From assembly GCF_902364025.1 (NCBI RefSeq), contig NZ_CABJCG010000005.1:122922-186921 (forward strand): DNA of 64,000 bases, read 5' to 3'. The position numbers were made by a program, and so were the translations under genes. The DNA is from Enterocloster lavalensis. GTDB lineage: Bacteria > Bacillota > Clostridia > Lachnospirales > Lachnospiraceae. A model generated the notes under the pieces. It saw only the letters and a program-made list of their open reading frames with translations. It was not told the origin of the DNA and did no database searches. This document shows, in pieces, positions 15,961-26,300 of this stretch. The stretch's first letter is position 1, and every line of letters begins with the position of its first letter.

Positions 15961-17112
15961 TTAAAGTACGGGGACGATGATCTCTTCGCCACCGCCTGTG
16001 GGCTCGACCGGGGAGTCGGAGGCCGCTGTGGTGGGAGCGGAGGCGGGATCCTGAACCGGGGCCAGGGTGCCGGGCTGGGGACCGCCGTTTTCCGGTGCGG
16101 AGGTGGTCTCCGGAGCCTTCGTCGTCTCCGGGGCTTTGGTGGTTTCCGGAGCCTTTGTGGTTTCCTTGGCCTTGGTAGTTTCCTTGGCTTTGGTGGTTTC
16201 CTTGGCCTTTGTGGTTTCCTTGGCCTTTGTGGTTTCTTTGGCTTTGGTGGTCTCCTTGGCTTTGGTGGTTTCCTTAGCCTTTGTGGTCTCCTTGGCTTTG
16301 GTGGTCTCCTTGGCAGCGGAGCTGCTGTTGGATTCCTCCTGGGACTTGGAGCCGCTATCCCCGGAGGTTTCCCCGGACCCGGAGGTGCTGTTCTCCATTC
16401 CCTCCACCCGTCTGCTGTAGACCGGGGAGATCTGGTTGCCCGCGTAGTCCTGAATGTATACGGTCAGGCTGTCGGTGGTCATGGGCAGGGTGACAATCCC
16501 GCTTTCCGCGTCGGCGGAGAGGGGCTTTACATTCTGCTTGTTGGCGTCCACGCCATAGATTCCCGCGTAGTCCACGCCGGACTGGCTGTCGTCCACCACA
16601 ATGGTGAGCACGTCGTTTTCAATGGTATAGTTCTCGTCCACCGTGGGAAAGGAATCGTCCAGGGGAGAGATGGCCTCGTAGATGGGAGCCGCGCTCATGC
16701 CGTTCCAGCCGGTCGCCTGGATCTCCAGCACGCCGTTGCTGGTGAGCGTTGCGGTGTATGTATTTTTATTGCGCTCCAGCTCCACCTCGTTGGACTCCAA
16801 CGTGACCTTCAGGGACTTGACGGGCAGCAGGGACTTGACCTTGATGGAGATGTCCAGGGACTTGTAGTCCTTGGTGTCGCCTACGGTCAGTTCCACTCTG
16901 GGCGTGGAGGTGGCCAGGAAGAAAATGAACAGGTTGAGCACAACCAATGGGAGGACGATGCAGACCATTGTGAATAGAACACGGTTGTCCTTCCAGCTTC
17001 GTTTGGGATAAGAGTTGCGCTTTTTATTGCGGCCGCCGCGCGGGGAGTAGGAGCTGCCGCCGGAAAGGGAACGCTCGCTGCGCGGTGCGCTGTATGATGA
17101 ATGGTGATTCAT
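15961..17112 (-). CDS. single-pass membrane protein with extracellular Thr/Lys hexapeptide repeats
   Basis: A 383-residue protein of unknown function. A basic, Ser/Tyr/Arg-rich cytoplasmic N-terminus (residues 1-45) precedes one transmembrane helix (about 46-67). The extracellular part begins with a beta-rich region (VELTVGDTKDYKSLD, LTVYIQDYAGNQISPVYSR) of about 165 residues, resembling an Ig-like fold. Then come a Ser/Gly stretch and 12 tandem hexapeptides (nine KETTKA, two PETTKA, one PETTSA), and a Pro-rich end. There is no LPXTG signal. AGGAGG sits seven bases upstream of the start codon. The repeats look like a wall-spanning stalk holding the C-terminus away from the membrane (inference). 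Confidence 0.75.
   Translation of the reverse strand: MNHHSSYSAPRSERSLSGGSSYSPRGGRNKKRNSYPKRSWKDNRVLFTMVCIVLPLVVLNLFIFFLATSTPRVELTVGDTKDYKSLDISIKVKSLLPVKSLKVTLESNEVELERNKNTYTATLTSNGVLEIQATGWNGMSAAPIYEAISPLDDSFPTVDENYTIENDVLTIVVDDSQSGVDYAGIYGVDANKQNVKPLSADAESGIVTLPMTTDSLTVYIQDYAGNQISPVYSRRVEGMENSTSGSGETSGDSGSKSQEESNSSSAAKETTKAKETTKAKETTKAKETTKAKETTKAKETTKAKETTKAKETTKAKETTKAPETTKAPETTKAPETTSAPENGGPQPGTLAPVQDPASAPTTAASDSPVEPTGGGEEIIVPVL
16099..16314 (-). repeat. 18-bp coding tandem repeat, 12 units
   Basis: Twelve 18-bp units on the minus strand encode KETTKA (x9), PETTKA (x2) and PETTSA (x1). Third-position differences between units show that the array is not freshly expanded. Confidence 0.9.
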
Positions 17113-17459
17113 AAAAACCTCCTGTGGTAATCGTAAAAATACTCCTATAGCATATCAGAAAATGTTTCTTCTTACAAGTAATTAAATTGCCCGCCCGTCC
17201 CAGAAACTGCTGGAAATGACGCAAATTCGTTGACCTTTCAGATATTGTAAGAAAATCTAAAGTAATCCTGCGGTGATTCTTAATGTAATTGTGATAGAAT
17301 GTAACTGTTCCTCAGCCAGGGCTGTTGCCGCGCGGGGGCGCGCCGCGGTTTTTCCCGGCAAGCGCCAAAGTTTAAGATGGGACTACTAAATGCCCCCGGT
17401 TTGTGGTAGAATGGAAGAGAACCCCAAAAGGACATGCCAAGGCAAAAGGAGCTATTGTT
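17113..17459. other. divergent intergenic region
   Basis: This 347-base gap separates the minus-strand repeat protein from the HD-domain gene. It is AT-rich near both ends and should hold both promoters. TGTGGTAGAAT near 17402-17412 resembles an extended -10 for the HD-domain gene. No coding sequence is apparent. Confidence 0.35.
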
Positions 17460-17996
17460 ATGATTGAAGAGGCGGCCGCATTTGCGGAGCGGGTACACAG
17501 GGGAACCTTTCGGAAGGGAACCACAATTCCCTACATTGTACATCCCATGGAGACGGCGGTGATCGTATCCGGCTTTACCGACGAGGAGGAGATGATCGCG
17601 GCGGCGTTGCTCCATGATGTGGTGGAGGATGCGGGCGTGACGGGAGAAGAGCTGGAGGCGCGGTTTGGAAACCGCGTGAAGGAGCTGGTTCTGGCGGAGA
17701 GCGAGGACAAAAGCAAGTCCTGGGAACAGCGCAAGGCATTTACGCTGAGCCATCTGGCAGATTCCAGCCGGGACGTGAAGATTCTGGCCCTGGGGGACAA
17801 GCTGAGCAATATGCGCAGCACGGCGCGCGACTACATGGTGATCGGAGACGCCGTGTGGGAGCGTTTTAACGTTAAGGAGAAAAAAATGCATGCCTGGTAT
17901 TACTGCGGCATCGCAGATGCATTGGAAGAACTGAGCACACATTTTTATTACGATGAATATGTGCTGCTTTGCCGGAAGGTCTTTGGAAAACATTGA
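17460..17996 (+). CDS. SpoT/MESH1-like HD-domain hydrolase
   Basis: A 178-residue stand-alone HD domain related to the hydrolase half of RelA/SpoT, which removes pyrophosphate from (p)ppGpp. It shows FAERVHRG at the N-terminus, YIVHPMETAVIVSGF, the HD pair in ALLHDVVEDAG, and the family segment LALGDKLSNMRSTARDY. There is no synthetase or TGS domain, so this is a small alarmone-hydrolase-type protein; hydrolysis of (p)ppGpp is inferred. ATG 17460 follows AAAAGGAGCTATT; the upstream open frame from 17403 has no site. Confidence 0.88.
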   Translation: MIEEAAAFAERVHRGTFRKGTTIPYIVHPMETAVIVSGFTDEEEMIAAALLHDVVEDAGVTGEELEARFGNRVKELVLAESEDKSKSWEQRKAFTLSHLADSSRDVKILALGDKLSNMRSTARDYMVIGDAVWERFNVKEKKMHAWYYCGIADALEELSTHFYYDEYVLLCRKVFGKH

Positions 17997-18037
17997 GACC
18001 GGATGGAAAATATTGGAAGTAGAAGGAGAATGTGGGA

Positions 18038-19432
18038 ATGGTTTTATCGAATCGGAAACGAAAGCTGTTGGCGGTTCTGCTGACGGCCGGGCTGATGTGT
18101 TCTCTGCCGGGCATGAGCGCCCTGGCGGGTTCCACCGGAGTGGGAGCGGCCAAGACGGCTGCGGAGCAGGGTGGTCCGGGTGTTGTAAAGGAGCAGGCTC
18201 CGTCTCAGGATCAGACAGGTGGCGGAGGGGCGGCTCAGACGCCGGAGCAGCCCGGGGACGGCGGTCAGGTTCAGGCCGGAGACGCGGGACAGGCTCAGAC
18301 CGACGGGGGCGCACAGCCTCAGACGCCGGAACAGCCTCCGGCGGGAGATTCGGGGCAGCCGCTTCAGATCAATTACAGCGTTTTTTTCCATCCTCAGGGA
18401 TGGACGGATACAAAGCCGGACAACACGGCGCTTCAGGCCCCCGGCGGCAGCTGGGTGACGGCCTTGAAGGCGAACCTGATCAACATCCCCGCAGGGGCGC
18501 AGGTGGGCGTGCGTTACCAGGTGAATTTAAGCGGTTCCGGCTGGCTCGACTGGGCTGAGGACGGAGCGGAGACCGGCGGCGCGGGCGGCGAGATGCCCCT
18601 GGAAGCTGTGCGCTTCGGCCTTTACGGAGATTCCGCCTCCGGCTATGATATTTATTACCGGGTCCTGCAAAACGGGTCCTGGACCGACTGGGCGGCGAAC
18701 GAGGCAACAGCCGGACAGGAAGGCGCGGGGCTTCGCGTGGATGGAATTCGCGTGGGCATCGTGGCCAAGGGAGCGGAGCCTCCCGCCGACGCGGCGGCGC
18801 CTGCTTCCGGGATCGATCCCTCCAGGCCGATGATCGCGCTGACCTTTGACGACGGCCCCAGAACCTCGGTGACCAGCCGGATTTTGGACAGCCTGCAGGC
18901 CAACGGCGGCAGGGCGACGTTCTTTATGGTCGGCTCCCGGGTGGACTCCAACGCCGATGTGATCAGGCGGATGGCGGCCCAGGGCTGTGAGGTGGCGAAC
19001 CACACCTACGACCACAAATATATTACCAAGATCGGGGCGGATGGGATCCGCAGCCAGGTGGGTTCCACCAACCAGAAGATCCAGGCGGTCTGCGGCGTGG
19101 CTCCGACGCTTCTGCGTCCGCCGGGCGGCTATAAGGATGCCGCGTCTTTGGCGGTGCTGGGGTCCATGGGGATGCCCGCGGTGATGTGGTCCATCGATAC
19201 CCGGGACTGGCAGCACAAGAACTCGCAGAAGACCATCGAGACGGTCCTGAGCCAGGTGAAGGACGGAGATATCATTCTGATGCACGATATCTACGATCCC
19301 ACCGCGGATGCCGCGGTGACCCTGATCCCCGAGCTGACGGCCAGGGGATATCAGCTGGTGACGGTGAGCGAGCTGGCCTCCTACCGGGGCGGAATGCAGC
19401 CGGGGCACAGCTACAGCCAGTTCAGGCCATAG
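18038..19432 (+). CDS. secreted polysaccharide deacetylase with ChW-like domain
   Basis: A 464-residue exported protein. A signal peptide (about 1-27, ending SALAG) precedes a Gln/Pro/Gly-rich linker (about 30-110). A Trp/Gly-rich region (YSVFFHPQGWTD, GSGWLDWAEDG, VRFGLYGDSASGYDIYYRV) resembles clostridial hydrophobic repeats. The C-terminal NodB domain has TFDDGP, the metal-binding HTYDH, RPPGG, SIDTRDW and LMHDIYD. It should remove acetyl groups from peptidoglycan or a related glycan outside the cell. ATG 18038 is chosen over GTG 18032 because AAGGAGA then lies at good distance. A strong terminator follows at 19460. Confidence 0.92.
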   Translation: MVLSNRKRKLLAVLLTAGLMCSLPGMSALAGSTGVGAAKTAAEQGGPGVVKEQAPSQDQTGGGGAAQTPEQPGDGGQVQAGDAGQAQTDGGAQPQTPEQPPAGDSGQPLQINYSVFFHPQGWTDTKPDNTALQAPGGSWVTALKANLINIPAGAQVGVRYQVNLSGSGWLDWAEDGAETGGAGGEMPLEAVRFGLYGDSASGYDIYYRVLQNGSWTDWAANEATAGQEGAGLRVDGIRVGIVAKGAEPPADAAAPASGIDPSRPMIALTFDDGPRTSVTSRILDSLQANGGRATFFMVGSRVDSNADVIRRMAAQGCEVANHTYDHKYITKIGADGIRSQVGSTNQKIQAVCGVAPTLLRPPGGYKDAASLAVLGSMGMPAVMWSIDTRDWQHKNSQKTIETVLSQVKDGDIILMHDIYDPTADAAVTLIPELTARGYQLVTVSELASYRGGMQPGHSYSQFRP

Positions 19433-19459
19433 AAAGCTGTGTTAATGTAAATGAGATTG

Positions 19460-19496
19460 TGAGGGCGTAAAGCGATGGCTGCGCCCTCATTTTTTG
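19460..19496 (+). terminator. intrinsic terminator after polysaccharide deacetylase
   Basis: TGAGGGCG (19460-19467) pairs with CGCCCTCA (19482-19489), followed by a T7 run. Confidence 0.88.
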
Positions 19497-19500
19497 TTTG

Positions 19501-19540
19501 AGTGCTATGGGCCGCTGGCGCGGTCTGCGGGCGATTGCTG
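19501..19540 (+). repeat. diverged copy of 40-bp hairpin repeat
   Basis: Forty bases beginning AGTGCTATGGGCCGCTGGC match the repeat unit found three times at 20221-20340. The stem core reads CCGC-T-GGC-GCG-GTC-T-GCGG, so substitutions in the stem are accommodated by a G-T wobble. A shortened derivative lies at about 19571-19590. Confidence 0.7.
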
Positions 19541-19689
19541 AATGGGAATGAGGGGTGGGAAGGACCGCTTCGATGGGCCGCTGCGATTGAGGGTATCGGC
19601 TCCGGGATTTTTGTGATATACTGAAATTTAAGAGAATCCGGAAAAGGCGGCGGGCGGTTGAGATAGGACGTTACAATTTTTCTTAATGT

Positions 19690-19719
19690 TTGCTGTGATT
19701 TTCGTCCATACTCTATAGT
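19690..19719 (+). promoter_or_regulatory. candidate promoter for 47-aa membrane peptide
   Basis: TTGCTG (19690-19695), 18-base spacer, TATAGT (19714-19719), about 50 bases ahead of the small ORF at 19770. Confidence 0.5.
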
Positions 19720-19769
19720 AGCACGATAATGGATCAGGATCCGGCGGATTTGCGCGAGGAGGCGGGAAG

Positions 19770-19913
19770 ATGAAATTTTGGCTGAAATGTCTGGCGGCCG
19801 TGGCCGCGGCTGCGATGCTGCTGGCCCTGTATGACTCTGTGTTCAACGGTCTTTTGAACAAGGACGGCTACAAGCCGGTTACGGAGCAGATGCGGGACGT
19901 TATGGATCAATAA
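19770..19913 (+). CDS. small membrane or secreted peptide, 47 aa
   Basis: A 47-codon ORF with a strong ribosome site (GCGAGGAGGCGGGAAG) before ATG 19770. The product starts MKFWLKCLAAVAAAAMLLAL, a typical hydrophobic signal or anchor segment with two Lys at the N-terminus. A short polar tail follows (YDSVFNGLLNKDGYK, PVTEQMRDVMDQ). It has its own candidate promoter. No family is recognised. It could be a small membrane protein or a secreted peptide; there is no processing or export gene nearby. Confidence 0.6.
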   Translation: MKFWLKCLAAVAAAAMLLALYDSVFNGLLNKDGYKPVTEQMRDVMDQ

Positions 19914-19932
19914 ACTATAAATTTTAAATTTG

Positions 19933-19964
19933 CCCTTGATTATTTGTCAAGGGTCCTATATAAT
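19933..19964 (+). promoter_or_regulatory. promoter overlapped by operator-like palindrome
   Basis: TTGATT (19936-19941), 17-base spacer, TATAAT (19959-19964). A perfect inverted repeat CCCTTGA (19933-19939) / TCAAGGG (19947-19953) with a 7-base spacer covers the -35 box and spacer. This is the layout of a repressor-controlled promoter. The next gene in this direction starts at 20385, giving a leader of about 400 bases. Confidence 0.6.
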
Positions 19965-19972
19965 ATGTTCTA

Positions 19973-20220
19973 CAGAAACACAGTTCTGTGTTCTGTCTGC
20001 GCGTTTGCGCAGCTCCATGTATCGGTTCTGGATCATGGATTTCCCGATTTTTTGTATTAAATTGGAAAAAGTGTACCTTGAAAATGGAATGCTGTCCGGC
20101 GGCGGTGGGATTGCCACAGTCTTTTTTGTGTACCGCAAATTTGGATATTGCGGGTTGACAGTTGGAGTGTTTGATTGGATACAGTGATTCGCCGGCAGGA
20201 CCGGCGGATGATTGTTATTG
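19973..20220. other. non-coding leader stretch
   Basis: Between the promoter at 19933 and the repeats at 20221 I see no convincing gene; an 85-codon open frame here lacks a ribosome site and family features. A perfect -35 box TTGACA at 20155-20160 is followed by a poor -10 (TACAGT, 20180-20185), a possible second promoter for the large surface protein. Confidence 0.4.
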
Positions 20221-20340
20221 GATGTAATGGGCCGCTGGCATAGCCTGCGGGCGATTGCTGGATGTAATGGGCCGCTGGCGTAGCCTGCGGGCGATTGCTG
20301 AATGTAATGGGCCGCTGGCATAGCCTGCGGGCGATTGCTT
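20221..20340 (+). repeat. three tandem 40-bp hairpin repeats
   Basis: Units 20221-20260, 20261-20300 and 20301-20340 are nearly identical and head to tail with no spacers. Each holds the inverted repeat CCGC-T-GGC-ATA-GCC-T-GCGG (loop ATA or GTA). They end 45 bases before the start of the giant surface protein, so they lie in its leader. A fourth, diverged copy is at 19501-19540. Confidence 0.9.
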
Positions 20341-20384
20341 TGTGTACCCCAAAATCAGGAAAAGGGTGCGGAACAGGAGGTTAT

Positions 20385-23300
20385 ATGGAGTGGAAACGGG
20401 GATGTTCGCTGGTGTTGGCCGTAGTGCTTATGTTAAATGCTGTGCAGTGGCCGGAGATGAAGGGATGGGCGGCTGAGCCGGACCGGGAAGCCGGGACCGT
20501 GGCAGGAATGCCCGCTGCCCGCGCCACCCAATCGGAGGCGGAGCAGGCGGCGGGGGAGAATGAGGCGGAACGGGAGCGTCCGGGCTGGGGAGAGACGGCC
20601 GGAGGAGAGAGACCCGGAGGTGGGACAGTCGGAGGAGAGACAGCCGGAGGAGAGGCGTTCGGGGGAGAAAGACCCAGGAACGGGACGCCCGGCGAGGCGG
20701 AATGGTGTGCGCCGGATATGGAGGCGGAGGGAATCAGCCGGTTTTTTGTCCGGAATCACTGGGCAAATACCGGAGGGAAGCTGGAGGTGGACGGGGAATC
20801 GGTTTGGTATCTGAACTACATCAAGGACTCGCCGGACAAAAGCTACGCTTATGAGGTTCTGGACCAATCCGGTGAAAAGGTGGATCAGACGTGGTGGAAC
20901 TATTGGTGGGACGAGGAGCTGGGAGGTTGGCGCATCCAGGCGAAGCCGACCCAGTATTCTCTGGACCATGAGGAATACCGGTACTTTATTCTGGATGAGG
21001 AGGGCGCGCTGACCACGGAAGTTCCTGCAATAATTGACCGGAAGCCCGTGGTATCCATGGACGGCTGTTTCTCTGCCTGGGCTATGCCGCTGCGAAGTCC
21101 CGGAACCATTCCAAACACGGTGGTGAGCGCAAACCACTGCTATGAGAACTCGGAAATCACCGCCATGCCGGAACTGCCGGAAGGGCTGCGGAGCATGGAA
21201 TACATGTTTGCCGGCTGTTCGGAGCTGGAGGAAACCGCCCGGATCCCTCGGTCGGTGGAAAACATCGATTATGGATTCAGCGGTTCGGGAATCCGGGAGA
21301 CGCCGGAGTTTGCCCAGGGGAGCCGTATTCGGAAGCTGCAGTTTACGTTCAGGGACTGCATTTGGCTGGAGCGGCTGGGATCGCTGCCGGAGCAGGCGCA
21401 GAATTTGGAAGGAACGTTCTGGGGCGCGCTGGCAGCGGGCGCGGACCTGGGGGAGGCAGAGCTGCCGGATTCCGTGACGGAGATGGAGGACACCTTTTTC
21501 GACTCGAATCTGGCGGTTTCGCCCAGACTGCCGGAGGCGGTGAAAACTATTGACCGCTGTTTTATGAGGTGTACCGGCCTGGTCCAGGTTCCCCTTCTGC
21601 CGGACAGCATCGAGTCGGCCAACCAGGCCTTTGACCACTGTACGGGTCTGCGGTTCGGGGACGGGGAAAATGTCAGTGTTGCGGCTCCGAAGTCTCTGGC
21701 CAACGCGGACCGGATGTTTGCCGGTGCGTATCGCACCGCGGGCAGCCCGGATGCTTACGGGAGGGACAGCGAGCTGTTGTACCTGTGGGATGAGAGCCAG
21801 TGGGAGATCATTTACCAAAACGCGTTTGACCAGGAGCCGGGGGAGGAGTCGCGGGACGCGTACGGCGACTACAACCTGTTCAGGGAACCCATTGGGTTGA
21901 GCGCCATGGAGCTTGTGACAACAGGACCCTATATCGATAGTGAGTTGGTGCTTGAGGGCGGGAAGCGCGCGCAGGCCGTTACCTTCCGGGGGATTTTGGG
22001 ACGCTACAAAGCGCCACCGGACTATTATCCCGAGGATGTGATCCAATACCGGATCGGGGGAGCCGGGGAGTTTCAGGACTGGGATGGAAATCCGGTGTAT
22101 CTGTATGAGGACGCCCTGGTGGAGGCAAGGAAAATCCGCAGTATTCGGACTTACAACGGGACGGAAACCATTGTCACGGATGTGCGGGAAAAAACGGTGC
22201 GCGTGCAGCAGCCGGACGTACCGGTTTTGGACTGGAACTATATGGGAGGCGGCGAGTATGACGTCACCGTTATGTACCGGCCCTGGCTGCGCAGTCTTGA
22301 GCGCGTGGAGCTGAACTACCGGATCGACGGTGGACCGTGGAAATCCATTGAGAATTTTGGGCACCTGCGCGCCCACTGTGGACAGACGGTGAGCGCTGTT
22401 GCGGACTGGGGCGCGGTGTCGGACGCAGCACTTCTGCGTCTGCCGGATTATGTAAAGCGAATTGAGGTAGAGAATCCAGTTGACTATACGGGAATTCATG
22501 AATGCATTCCCATTGTCTGCCGGCTGTCTGAGGCGGATGCCGGGGACAAAACCTACCAGGTGGAAATCACTGGCGATCCGGACGGAATTGCCCGGGTATG
22601 GCAGGAGGAGGGCGGGAATTGGAGCATAGGCAACAGCGGCTACGGCCAGGTTACGATCCGTGTGACCGCCAATGACAAAGGCGGAGCTGCGGCAGAACAC
22701 ACATTTTCCTTTGTCAGTCCGGTGCAGTCAGTTTCCGTGGCGCTGGAAACACACCCGGACGGAATTCTGGGAATCGGAGAAACCGATCGGGCGTTGGTTT
22801 CCATTATACCGGCGGACCGGGAGGGGTATCAGCTTTCTGTATCGGATGCCACGGTTCTGTGGCTGGATGACCGGAAAGGAACTGTCACCGGGCTGCAGCA
22901 GGGGACGGCGGTGTTGGAGGCGAGGTCTATCGTGGATCCATCGGCGGCGGGGCAGATAAGCGTTCAGGTGCGGGGGGATCCGGGCTGGATTAAACTGGAA
23001 CCGGAGAACACTGAACTGTACAGCGGGGAGACGCTCCATGTGACCTGTAACTGGGGGCCGCCCGGGACGGCGGAACCGGAGGTCGTACAGGAGGGGATTC
23101 CGGTGGACTGGCGCATCGTGGAACAGGGGGTGGGTTTGATCCGCGGGGAAGTCAGGCTCCGTGAGGAGGGGGAGTGGGGAACCACAAAACTGACGCTCCG
23201 AGCCAAGTCCAACCATGAGGTGCGCGGACAGTGCACAATTACATGGAAGCCCTATGTCCGCTCCATCAAATTGACCGGCCCGGAGCAGATGGCGGCCGGA

Positions 23301-26300
23301 AGCCAGGCAAAGACCCAGGTGGTGAAGGATGTGGAGTCAGATGAAGCGCTGCGCTACACCTCGTCGGCCCCGGATATTTTGGAAGTTTCCAAGGACGGGG
23401 AGCTGACGGCGAAAAAGGCTGGGGAGGCGGTGATCACTGTGACGGCCGGTTATGGGGGAGCGTCCGGAAGTATTTCCGTGCGGGTATTGGAACCGGAGGA
23501 GAAGGATATTTTCAATATCCGGCTGACGCTGGATCGGGATGTGCTTCGTGAGGGGGAGGTCTGCGGATACCAGGTTCTGGTGGAGCCGGAGTACACCTCC
23601 GGCACATGGTCCGTCACATCGTCCGATCCCGGGGTGCTGGAGGTTCTGGACGGTGGGAAAATAAAGGCCGTGGCTCCGGGGACGGCAAAGGTAACGGCCC
23701 GGGAAACCGTAGACCCGGACGGCAAGGACCCGGCGGAGGATGAACGGAACGTCACGGTGATCCCCAATCAGACGGCGGTTTTGGAGGTATATCCGGCCGG
23801 TCCGCTCTGGGAGCGGAACGGGGAACCGGTGATTTACAAGAACCTTCCGGGGGGAAGGGAGGTTGAATTCGCCTGCCGGATTCTTACCGACGCCGCCGAC
23901 CAATCGGTGCGCTGGAGCGTGGACCGGGCGGATTTGGCGGAAATCGACGAGAACGGTGTTTTGAGACCGCTGGGCAACGGCATGGTGGTGGTGACGGCGG
24001 CCAGCTGCGCCTATCCCCAGGCGGCGGCCGGGTACCCGGTGGAGATCCGCACGGTGGCGACTGAGATCCGCTACAGGGCGGTGGAGCGGAATTGGGGGCA
24101 GTATGTGCTGACAGCGTCGGTATGGCCGGAGGATGCCAGCCCGGACCGGATTTATTGCCGGGATCAAAGCGCCGGGGAGGCGTTTCATGACATCACGGGC
24201 AGGGAATATATGCTGGAGCGGATTGAACACCTGTTGGAGTTTTCCACCTGTACGGGGCAGCCGACCGTGGAGGATGTGAGCAGACGGACGGGAATCTTCC
24301 AGTCCCAGGAGGTGGAACGGCGGTATGAGCTGCACAGCTTCCACGCGGAGGAGCTTTATACGGTATATACGTCGGATTTGGACGATCAAAATGGTTTTTC
24401 ACTGCGCATTTATGACAAGGAGCGGGGGAGATATCTGAAGAGCGGGGAGCGAAGCGGAATCTCCTGGCCCGCGGTCTTTGAACGCTGCGGGGGCTATGGG
24501 GAGGAGGAACAGCTGCCGATTTGGGTGTCCGATGAAGCGGATGGACTTTTGCAGTTGAGGGCGCAGGCCGAGGACCAGCTGAACAGCCTGTCCGGCACGT
24601 TCACCGACATCCATTTTCTGAGTTCCGGGCCTCGCTGGGCGGTGGAGGGCGGCGAGTTGTCCAGAAAAGAGTACCGGATCTGCTCGGACTGGCCGCTGCC
24701 TGAAACTGTGAATCTGCGCTGTCTGGACCGGGCGGGAAATGAACGCTACCGGTATGATCTGAGCCTGTATGAGGGCGGGATACCGGAGTTTCACTGCGGC
24801 GGCGGGGATCAGATTTTCTATACGGCCGCCAACAGCGAGCAGGGGGAGGTATATCTGGACATCAACGGAGAGACGTTTCCATCCCTGGAAGCCTGTGAAA
24901 AACGGTACGATATCCTGATTTACTGTGGAGAGGAAAATGTAACCGGCCGAATGTTGAAGCAGGTGGACGGACAGGGCAGGCCCCAGGTTCTGCTGATGGA
25001 TCAGGGCGTTTTCACGATCATCGTATCAGGCGCGAAAACAGGCGCTGCGGCAGTCCGGCAGGTGACGGCAGAGAACGCGGGAAGTTTCTACAATCTGTTT
25101 TTGGAATGCCCTGCTGCGGAATTTCAGCCTGTGGATCAGATCTGCACCCTTCAACAGTTCCGGGGCAGCCGGAGTATTTATACCTATAAGGCGCCGTTTT
25201 CCCGGGAGAGTGATCCGGCCACCGTGAGATATGGGGTGCAGTACGGAAATGCCGTCCGGTTGGACGATGTCCCCGGCTATGAATTGACATATGAACTGAA
25301 GACCGACCCGGATGGGGGACTGCGGGCGGAGTATTCTGATCATGCGGTCACCGCCAGGGGATACACCTCGGATACCCAAACCGCGCCGCCTTCGGAGAAT
25401 ATCAGGGTAACGGTGAAACGGGAGGGGGAGACCGTGGCTGTTCTGTACGGAAGGTATCAGGTACAGTGGCAGCTGCCCACGTTGGAACTGCCGAAGGAGT
25501 GGTATCTGGCGGTGGGGCGGGAGTGTAGAATTCCATTGTATTATCAGAGCCAATACAGGAATGAGCGCGGTATTGTGGAGCTCAGGGACATTGAGGAGGG
25601 GACGGTTAAACTGACTCTGGACGGACGGCCTGTGACCGGGACCGGCGAATGCGGAGATTTTGTGATTACCGGTCTGCGGGACGGCGAGCTGGGGCTGATC
25701 TGCCAACGGGAACCGGCGGGGGAAGTGGAGCTGAGGGTTTATGTGGACGGCGAGCAGATTTTTCAGAATACCGGCGATCCGTCCTACCGCGGCGAACAGC
25801 CGGTGGAGGCCGCGTGCAGGCTGCATGTGTTGGGTAAAGCCCGCGGGGAGGTGGAGAATGTGGTATTGGACGTGGGGGAAACAGCCTCTTTGGTGATTCA
25901 CTGCGGCCTGGGGGACGAGGCATCCGAGGGAGAAATCATCGCGTACAAGGTGCTGAACGCTCCCGCGGGCAGTCAGCCGGTGCGGATCAATCATACCCGG
26001 ATTATGGCTCTGGAAGCCGGAGAATGGCTGATGCATGCTACGGTCCGTTTTTACAATCTGGCGTATTATGATGTGGTCTGCCAGTTCCGGGTGACGGCCC
26101 GCAATCCCGCCCAAGAGCTGACCGTGGCCGAGCGGAACGGCCGCACCGGCTGTGCGGTGGGAGAGAAGCTTTATCTGGTTCCGGGTTACAGCCCGGCGGA
26201 CGCCGGAAATGTCCTGGGCTACGCCTGGGAAATGAAAGGAGACGCGCAAGGGGCTCAGGTCGACCAGAATGGGACTGTAACGGCTGAGGCGGCCGGAGAT

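Noticed and set aside
15868..16977. Plus-strand open frame of 369 codons opposite the KETTKA protein
   Set aside because: The Gly/Leu/Phe repeats are the antisense of the hexapeptide array; the minus-strand gene has AGGAGG, a membrane helix and better coding character.
19930..20187. Plus-strand open frame of 85 codons in the leader of the giant protein
   Set aside because: No ribosome site, it overlaps the promoter and palindrome, and the composition looks random.
20221..20340. CRISPR array
   Set aside because: The 40-bp units are directly adjacent without spacers and no cas genes are present.
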